64,000 bases of DNA, from assembly GCA_948474755.1 (NCBI GenBank), contig CAOLHI010001308.1, positions 310,001 through 374,000 on the forward strand, given 5' to 3'. The stretch is from Ctenosaura bakeri. Taxonomy: Eukaryota > Chordata > Lepidosauria > Squamata > Iguanidae. Below, one piece after another: positions 56,510 through 64,000 of this stretch. Under the pieces are notes generated by a model. That model made no database searches. It was not told where the DNA came from and was given only the letters and a program-made list of their open reading frames with translations. Made by a program: the position numbers and the translations under genes. Position 1 is the stretch's first letter, and each line of letters starts with the position of its first letter.

Positions 56510-56707
56510 CCAATCAAGCATGTGGAAACTAAGAGAGAACAAATGTTTTAAAGAATATGGGCTCAATAATATCTCAGGACATGGTCTGAGGGCACATGAT
56601 GGAGCACCATATTGGTGCTAAATGCTTAGATGAGAAACTAACTGGGACAGTCATGTGACACTGAGTTCCCAAGTGAAAACAATGTGGGATATAGATGTAT
56701 TAAATAA

Positions 56708-57632
56708 TGTTATCCTGATTTTTGGGGTCCCGTGGGGGATGCCTTAATGTGCTCCACATAATGGGGAATGGAAACTAGCCAGAGCACAAGCAACAGCAAT
56801 GTGAGAGGCAGGGTAGCCTAGTGGGGTCTTGTTACTCAGTTTTTATGAGGTCAGGCCAAGCCAAAAACTAAATGAAGATGTCCAATAAAATGATTTTATT
56901 AAATGAAAGTCTCACGCACCAACGCACTCACTCACACACTCACTCAAGACCTATTAAGAAGCAAAAGAGAGGAAACTGGATAGTGGAATATTGAAGGGGT
57001 TGAAGTTGGGGTACTACTGCACCTTTTCTTGAAGTCCTTGGTCCAGGAAAAAAAGCGGAGAAGTGGAGCTCAGCACAGAGAGGGCTGAGGGGATTACTCA
57101 ACGGATGGAGAAACGGTCTGCTGGGATGACCAGGAGTGATCCAAAGAACCACTCAAAACTGGGACTATTTGTAGGGGGAAAAAGTACCTGGAGGGCTAAT
57201 CCTTTCCAAGGGAGAACAATGGGTGTTGCAATGGAAAAGAAGCTCCAAGATGGCAACTCCTTTTGCATGATGAGATCACAAGGTGTTGCCAAAAGTTTCA
57301 GGATCTTCAGTTACATTGGGTTGTGGTGTGACTTTATGTAAATGGTCCTTGCCTGATAGGATTTTATTGCTATCGGTGCTCAACTTGGGGCAAACACACT
57401 ATTCCCTTCAAGTCAGCTTCTCAGGGGCTGAGGACCCTTTGTTTACTGTGGGTTTGCGCAGCTTGAGATCTACTGGGGCTATGTGACTGGGGATTTTACT
57501 GGCCTGATCTGGTTTTCGATCGTTTGACCATGGCTGCCTATGTGCCCATCCAGGTGACTTCTCAGGCACATTGAATCATATTTTAATATCAAAATTGTAG
57601 ACCCTGGGACAGGGTTTACCAGTGAGGTAACA
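56708..57632 (-). mobile_element. Solo LTR, family 1, copy 3
   Basis: 925 bp, reversed. Starts TGTTATCCTGATTTTTGGGG and ends GTGAGGTAACA, with a perfect 4-bp duplication ATAA at 56704-56707 and 57633-57636. On the minus strand the polyadenylation region ATTTAATAAAATC lies near 56890-56902. The TATA position has decayed to CCTACAAATAG near 57172. It carries a CACTCACTCACACACTCACTC run near 56925-56945. No internal coding part. Confidence 0.85.
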
Positions 57633-57636
57633 ATAA

Positions 57637-58899
57637 ATACATGGTTAATTTATGGAATACTGAGAGATGTGCTTTCTGTTTGTAGCATACTGTTGTTGTT
57701 TCCCTTTTCTGACTTTTCCCCATGCACAACAACAACTTTCCTACTAGCAGCAACAAGGACAGAAATTGATCACCAATGACCAAATGAACTATAATGGTGC
57801 AAATGACAAATGTGACAAATAGCCTTATGTGAAAAACTGACCTGCAATTTGTAAATGTTATCCAATAATAAGAACAACTTCACTGAAAAGTGGTATTTTT
57901 TTATTCCGTTAATTAATAAGGACACTTCATCGTCAAGTTTAGCCTCAATGGTATTTCAACAACATAGCTGGTCTGTTAAGCTACCATCCAACTGAATCAC
58001 CCAACTGATTTAAGCAATAATCTTGAGATCTAGTAGTGTTCAGTGTACCTGTTGTGATATGCTGTTTGCTATTGTTGTTGTTACTGTCTGGGAAACCTAA
58101 AATAATTCGCTTTAAAAATATACTGAGTATGGAAATATGGCTATCTCCTACTGATAGATGTATTCACTGAAGGTGTGAGCTGAAAAATGGAATGTTTGGT
58201 GTATTTTCATCCACAAAGGGGGGATGGAGATTTGGGGTGGGATGTATATACTAAGGAACAACTCATCATTCTGTACCTAGTTTTCTCAGTCAGGAAAGTA
58301 GAACCACATATCAGCTATAATATTGTATTATATATCACATATAATCTGGCATGTTAAGAAAAAATAAGCCATACCACATATCAGATATGTTGCTGATTTG
58401 GACATTTATATAAATATTTGACACCTATTAAATTAGCAATGGACAATAAGAAGCCTAGTTTAAAATGACAGACAAACCAAAGACTGTGTGGAATTTCATC
58501 CACGGAGCCTTCACAATAATCCATCCATTGCCCTGAGGGTCCCTTTCCCCATCTTGCTACAGCCCCTGCAGACACATAAAGCCACCCCATATTATGCCTG
58601 TCTCCAGAGGCCTCTAAATTCTTTATCCCCCCCCCCAAAGTACACTACTTCAGGGTAAGTATGACAACTGGCCAGCTTGGGATATAGGTCTCAGTTGTTT
58701 GCACTGCACACATTTCATCTGGCTTGTGCATGCTGTCAGGTTGTCTGGTCATCCAGAGACCAAGCATATGAGAAAATAAAATATTTTGACATCTCTTTCA
58801 TGGATGCATGTGTTTTTAAGGCACAGTCCTGCCTCTCCCTTCCCCCATTTGCCCTTCTCTTTTGCCTCACGCACATTTAGGCAAACACACTGTAAATTC
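57637..58899. other. Unique DNA
   Basis: No gene or repeat recognised. A C run lies at 58627-58636. AT-rich 58318-58345. Confidence 0.35.
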
Positions 58900-59092
58900 T
58901 CTCTCTAAATGCAATGCTAGAATAAATGCCTGGGATTTATATTTAAGCAATAATGACAGTGAGAGATAATATATATACCCATCTGGAGTGGTTTTGCTTG
59001 GACGCTTAATCCAGATTTTAATTTCATGATTTTAATTGAACATGGTAAATTTGGAGAGCCTTGAATTGCATTGGCAATGTAGAAGCAGAGTG
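58900..59092. other. Candidate conserved non-coding element
   Basis: Non-repetitive, with TGGACGCTTAATCCAGATTT, TTTAATTTCATGATTTTAAT and GGGATTTATATTTAAGCAAT. TAATCC-type cores suggest homeodomain binding. It is followed directly by a T-rich tract (59093-59140). Conservation not tested. Confidence 0.3.
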
Positions 59093-59972
59093 GTTTTCTT
59101 TTCTTTTTTCTTTTTCTTTTCTTTTCCTTTTTTTTTTTGGTTAGACAAAGTGGTTTTTTTAAATTCACTTTTAGGGAAGTCTGCTTTAAATTGTAACATT
59201 TTCGAATGGGCACAGAAACAATCTTCTTGGATGATCAAAAGAGATGGCATTTGTCCAACACCTTATTTCTAAAAAGATTAGATCCTTATTTCAAACCTCA
59301 TATTTTTAAATAAGAAGACTAATTTTCTAAATTCCTCTTTGCAATATTGACTTGATTATATATAGGTCAGCAATGCCATTCAAAAACCTGTGCTATATTG
59401 GCTAGTTTATGTGAAGTCAGTAAAAGAGAGACCCATAAATGGGACCAACCATTCTTCCATCAAGCAAGCAATACACAAGAGATTACATCAGAGAAGTATG
59501 TTGTCATTATGATGCATGTAATTTTTCAGACTGACTACCACAAAGTATTTTGGGGAGTTGCTTTTGAATACAGTTCAGAAACTTCCATTTATTCAGGATC
59601 TGGCACCTAATTGTTAGCAAGTGTGGGCAGACAAAAGTATATGACTCTAATACTAACAGCATTTGATTTCCTTCTATAATCATTGCAGATGAGATGCACT
59701 TCAAAAGTCAGACCACTGCAATGTGCTTTGTATGAGATTGCCTGTGAAGACTGTTTGGAAACTGTGTCTGGAGGAGAAACCCATTGTTTTGCTCATCAGA
59801 GCTATTCTTTTCTATGCTGCTTTTTTAAAAAAATATAAGGACACAAGAGGGACCCTGCTGAATTAGACCAAAGGGCTATCTCATCCTTCATCCTCTTTCC
59901 TACCAGATACCTTTTGGAGAGTAACACACAAGACAACAGAGACCAGTAGTGTATCTCCCAGTTGGATCCTGA
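59093..59972. other. Unique DNA after a T-rich tract
   Basis: The TTTTC/TTTTT tract at 59093-59140 explains the Phe-rich and Lys-rich frames. Nothing else recognised. Confidence 0.35.
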
Positions 59973-60180
59973 CTTTCTTTCCCACTACACAGTTATGTCA
60001 ACTGCTATCAGCACTGCATCCAATAGAATCCTAGGATTTGTGGTTTGGTTCAACACTAGAATTCTCTGGCAGAGAATTCTTGGTATCTCATGAAACTAAA
60101 AATCCCACAGTTCTATAGGATAGAACCATTGCAGTTAAAATGGTATCAATGTGCCATAATTGTGTAGTGTGAAAGAGATC
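59973..60180. mobile_element. Palindromic MITE family B
   Basis: Left CTTTCCCACTACACAGTTAT, right GCCATAATTGTGTAGTGTGAAAG. The middle TTCTCTGGCAGAGAATTC is a perfect 18-bp palindrome at the apex. Confidence 0.8.
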
Positions 60181-61149
60181 TTTCTTACAATACGCCCACT
60201 GAAATCAAAGGGATTTAAGTTGGTCAAAATCTGAGTTAAATCTCATTGATTTAATCAAGCCTATTCTGACTTTCTCTCTTGTAGCTGTTGATCTACAAGA
60301 AGTTCTATTGCTGCTTCTGCTTATCAATGGGGAGGGGAGGGAAGGAAGACACAACTCAGTGGAGGAAGATGCAGGTGATCTCATCTCCAAGGGGAAAGGA
60401 AAGAAGGATTCAATCCATTTGTGATTGTGCCCTTGTTTCTTGCCCCCTCCAAGCCAAGACTAACTGCTTCGTCATCATCTAAATTGTCTCCCCACTCTCC
60501 CTGCTAGTTCCACTGGGAAGCAGCAGCAACAGCAACCCTTCCCAGGGCTTGACAGCTGTTATGGTGTGGAGAGGACACAGAATTGCATTGAATGAAGGAA
60601 ATACGGTCCTTCAAATAGCTTAGGCCCCCTGACCAGGAACTTCAGACACTGTGGTCCAAAGACGTATTTTCCACGCACTGGCCCATATAGAGTTAACCAT
60701 GGCTCTGTGGTAGAGCTCATGTTTTCTATGCATAAAGTCCTACGTTCGGTTGTGGTATCTTCAGTTACAGCAGTATCAACTAATAAGTTTGGAAGAGACT
60801 TTTGATGCTGACTCTGGAAATGTTCACCAGACAATGCTGGACTAAACTGACTGATGGGCTGACATAAATGAGGTAGCTTCATTTTGCATTGTCTGTCTGC
60901 CTTATAAGCATGTAGCAGAACAGTGTTCTCTTTAAACACTTATTAAGTATCCCTGCTAAAGGCTTTCTCACTTTCCTTGCTATTCCATTTTACAATTCTA
61001 AAATGCAGTTACTCTGGGGCCTTGCACTCTTGTCAGAGTTTAATAGCTCTAATTAATAGCTCTAATTGCTTGACAATCTGGCCTGGTGTGATCATAAACA
61101 TTTCCAAAAAAATGGATCCTGGTATCCGGAACATGACCTAAAGCTTCCT
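60181..61149. other. Unique DNA
   Basis: No repeat family recognised. A 126-codon minus-strand frame (60559-60939) has no recognisable domain. Confidence 0.3.
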
Positions 61150-61600
61150 TCTCTTAAAGACTTAGGCACGAATACTGTCAGTAATTCCGTCTTCATTTGT
61201 CACTGACTACTCATTTCTATCCCCTAATGGCTTTGCAGATTCTTCATTGAGCTGTGTGCTTGTAATATGTCGAAGAAAGCTCTCATTTGGTTTTCTTCAT
61301 TTCCGTTCCATTTTTTCCAAAAAAAAAAAAAAATAGAAAAGGCATTTCCTACTTTCCTGTTTCCTGACAATTTTTCTAAGTGTTTAATTTTGAATGGAAT
61401 GTCATCATTAGAGCTGCTAAATAGAATAATGCAATAAAATGAGATTAAAAAAAAATATCCTAGAAATTTCTCATTGCAGGCAGGAATGAAATTGTAAGAT
61501 ATCAGCAGAAATTATATTATTAACTTGAGAGAATTTACTTTCTTGGAAGAAAAAGTTGTCATATATACAGTATGGCAATTGTCTTAACTTCGTTTTGCCT
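61150..61600. other. Candidate conserved non-coding element
   Basis: Non-repetitive apart from an A run at 61319-61333. Contains GTCATCATTAGAGCTGC, GAATAATGCAATAAAATGAG and TTATATTATTAACTTGAGAG. It resembles other vertebrate enhancer-type blocks, but this is judged only by look. Confidence 0.3.
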
Positions 61601-62154
61601 GGAACAAGGAAACAATGTGTTGCTTACTACTTTTCAGCTCCCATGATGATTATCAATGAACTCAGAACCCATCAGAGAACTAGAGAGATAGCAAAAGAGA
61701 ATGTTTGAGCTTCTAAAGCTTAATTTCTTGGCCTTCCTTTGGGTCTAGTGCAACAGGGGGCAGTTATAATTCCCTGTGCAATTTGCATCCAGTAATTTGC
61801 AGTGGTGTTTCATTACCACCTCTCTAGAGTTAAATGAATCTCCCAGAGGCTTACTCCCAAACTTGATATCGTTCCAGGCCTCCTCCAGGGTGCTTTCAGT
61901 GTCAGACACTGAAACACATTGCTGTTACAACAAAAGATCTATTGGCAGTAAATGATGCAGCAAGTGGTACACAGCAGAGAAGCATTCTAGTCCTTTTGCT
62001 GATGGGGTCCAGCAACCCTCACAGCCAGTGGTAGAAATGGGCCCTCAAACAAATTCTATCCAGTTTTATCTTTTGACTGGCTATCAAATCAAATCGCTAT
62101 AGTTTGGACATAAAGGGCACCAGGGTTATATAGTGCCAAAGCAAACAAAGAACA
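61601..62154. other. Unique DNA
   Basis: Nothing recognised. Confidence 0.3.
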
Positions 62155-62285
62155 GAAAAGGAAGTCATGCACGCCTGGGCAAAAGGGAATGGGAGGAGGA
62201 GAATGGAGAGTGGAGACATACATGCGCCTTGTGAATAATCAAATTTGTGAAGGTCAAACCCACAAATGTGGAGGGAGGACTGAAC
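62155..62285. mobile_element. Tigger-like DNA element fragment (reverse of 30362)
   Basis: GCCTGGGCAAAAGGGAATGG, then TGCGCCTTGTGAATAATC, AAATTTGTGAAGGTCAAACC and CACAAATGTGGAGGGAGGAC. This is the reverse complement of the left part of the 30362-30640 element, so the two are members of one family. Confidence 0.5.
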
Positions 62286-62464
62286 TGGTGAGTAAGCATC
62301 TCAGCTTGGCATTTAGTTTGTCCTTCATGATGTCTTGCATTCCTCCATAGCTGCTTGGTGTTCATATACACTGCAAATTGGGAAAGCAGCAAAAGAACTA
62401 ATGAGAAGCAAAATAGGCAACAAATCACTTGCAATTGTTATTTTGGCAATTTTAAATAATGCAT

Positions 62465-63080
62465 ACCTTACAGAGTCACCTTTCCTTTCAGAGGCTCAAC
62501 GGGATTAACAACAAAAAGCACAAATGTGACCCATTCAAAGCATCTTCGCAATTTAAAACAGAAACTCCTAAACATTAAACCAAGAGAAGATAAAAAAATA
62601 GCAACAGTCAAAATATTTAAAATGGGGGGGGGTATTAACAGTGATAACAAGGTCAGATGAACACAGCAGGTTAGAAATTAATTAGAGATTAATGTCATCC
62701 TAAAAACACATTCTTTTGCAGCTTTGGAAGGACATGAATGAGTTTGTCAGTTTGGTGTCCCTTAGGAAGGAATTCTGGAGCCCAGGTACAACCACAGAGA
62801 AGGACTAACTCATCTTGGGAGTTATTGAGATGTGCAAGAAAGTTTCTTAGGATGATCTTGATAGATGAGCAAAATTATACTGGGAAAGGTCATCCTTCAG
62901 AAATGTCGGTTCTGAACAATTCAAGGCTTTTTTTTACACTTTGCAATACTCTCAGAAACAGAGTGAAAGGTAACACATCTAGTACAATGTCACATGCTTC
63001 ATGTATGTAGTCCCTGTTATCAAAGGGGTCATTGCATTTTAGACTGGCTGAAGTTACTGAGTACATTTCAAAGCCAGATT
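62465..63080 (-). mobile_element. L2-like LINE 3' end, decayed
   Basis: 3' untranslated-type text at 62465-62700. At 62715-62810, AAGGAATTCTGGAGCCCAGG and CCACAGAGAAGGACTAACTC are the decayed counterpart of the AFSVA..LWN coding end at 1845-2030. It continues with GGAAAGGTCATCC and CTGAACAATTCAAGGC to about 63050. No intact frame. Confidence 0.55.
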
Positions 63081-63550
63081 TCTTGTAGAATACCTTGCAA
63101 TAATCCAACATATGTTCCTAAATCCTGTGTCATTGCGGTCAGATTTATTTGCTTCCATCTGTGGCATTAGAGATAAAAATGGATTTTCTGAGTACAAAAC
63201 TACGTTAACGGTAGTACATGATCTTATTATAGTTGTTAATGACTAGAGACAATCACAACCTAATCATCATAAATGTCTTAATGTTTACAGAAAAATGCTT
63301 CTAGAAGTTAAACTTTGTTTCTAATCCTCAAAACTGCAGTGTGGAGTAGAAAACTGGATAAGTTTGATCAAATCAACTCTTGCTGGGAAACTCAAATTCT
63401 TTTCTAGGGAAGAATTTCATTGTTCTGGCATAGGATTTCAATCCAACATGAAAGACAAAGAAACATATAGAGCTAGTACAGGTTTTTCCAGTTAATAATT
63501 AATTAACTAATATTTAGATGAAACATAAATTAGGTTTTAGTAAACAAAAG
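63081..63550. other. Unique DNA
   Basis: Nothing recognised; AT-rich TTAATAATTAATTAACTAAT near 63492. Confidence 0.3.
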
Positions 63551-63735
63551 AAGAGCCAACATGGCGTAGTGATTTGAGCATTAGACTACAACCTTGGAAA
63601 CCAGGGTTTAATCCCTGTTTGGCCATGAGCGATCTTGGACACATCACACACTCTCAGATCCCAGAAAACCCCATGATAGGTTTTCCTGAGGGTTGCCGTA
63701 AGCTGGAAATCACATGAAGACACACAACAACAAAC
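63551..63735 (+). mobile_element. tRNA-derived squamate SINE
   Basis: Head AGAGCCAACATGGCGTAGTG, A box TGGCGTAGTG, B-box-like GGGTTTAATCCC, then GGCCATGAGCGATCTTGG and the tail GTTGCCGTAAGCTGGAAATC to CACACAACAACAAAC. A central part is deleted. AACAAAAGAA-type text on both sides (63544-63551 and 63731-63740) may be its target duplication. Confidence 0.9.
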
Positions 63736-64000
63736 AAAAGAATTAGACATAAATTCTAATGTGGAATATTCTAATAGGCATTTGTGCTAAACTATATATT
63801 GCTTTTTTGACTGTGTACCCAACCATAATGGATATATCAATGGCACTATGCCAGAAAAAGCAGTTATAACTGAGCTTTAAAAGTTACTTTCAAGGAAGTT
63901 GAATTTAATTATATGCTGAAGCCATCCATAACCAACAAGTGCAGTGCTGATGCTCTGTATCTCAGAGCATTATTCTATCACTGCTCAGATACGCACATGG
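63736..64000. other. Unique DNA to window end
   Basis: Nothing recognised. Confidence 0.3.

Noticed and set aside
55944..56513. 189-codon minus-strand frame, the longest in the window
   Set aside because: It spans foldback copy 3 and has no domain; the matching frame is not kept in copies 1 and 2.

Overview
This window looks like vertebrate nuclear DNA from a squamate reptile, most likely a lizard and possibly an iguanian. The call rests on its repeats: a SINE whose body is 5S rRNA-like, a tRNA-like SINE ending in a 'cataagt..gaaac.acttgaaggcacacaacaacaa' type tail, BovB/RTE LINE remains, CR1 and L2-like LINE 3' ends, and several families of short palindromic DNA transposons. I find no protein-coding gene, no exon chain, no tRNA or rRNA gene, no CRISPR array and nothing prokaryotic. 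The open frames are short and are explained by repeats, microsatellites or chance, so the window is best read as intergenic or deep intronic DNA.

Layout. Positions 1-640 hold an inactive BovB-like reverse transcriptase on the minus strand. Positions 950-2020 hold LINE 3' ends with a nested SINE. A solo LTR lies at 2022-2894, and two more of the same family lie at 37589-38452 and 56708-57632, both reversed. From 3.8 to 11.1 kb the DNA is studded with about 200-bp palindromic elements and a TG/TA microsatellite. A second, unrelated LTR-like unit lies near 14.37-14.96 kb. The 16-36 kb stretch is mostly unique DNA with scattered palindromic elements, two 5S-derived SINEs, a CpG-rich foldback element (23.4 kb) and several AT-rich blocks resembling conserved non-coding elements. 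From 36 to 45 kb there are BovB, L2-like and CR1 remains with nested insertions, and a second CpG-rich foldback (39.6 kb). From 49 to 55 kb there are broken CR1 pieces in both orientations. The third CpG-rich foldback is at 56.1 kb. The right end has a family B palindrome, a Tigger-like fragment, an L2-like 3' end and a tRNA-type SINE.

How the parts relate. Non-autonomous elements (SINEs, palindromic MITEs, solo LTRs) dominate and the LINE sources are all broken. No transposase gene is present, so the palindromic elements would need an enzyme supplied elsewhere. The most interesting structures are three CpG-rich foldback elements that each keep a consensus 5' splice site and a small internal hairpin, three solo LTRs with 4-bp target duplications, the palindromic family with 3-bp target duplications, and a few candidate regulatory blocks. 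I did not find a new gene system. All family names come from recognition by eye, without database searches.
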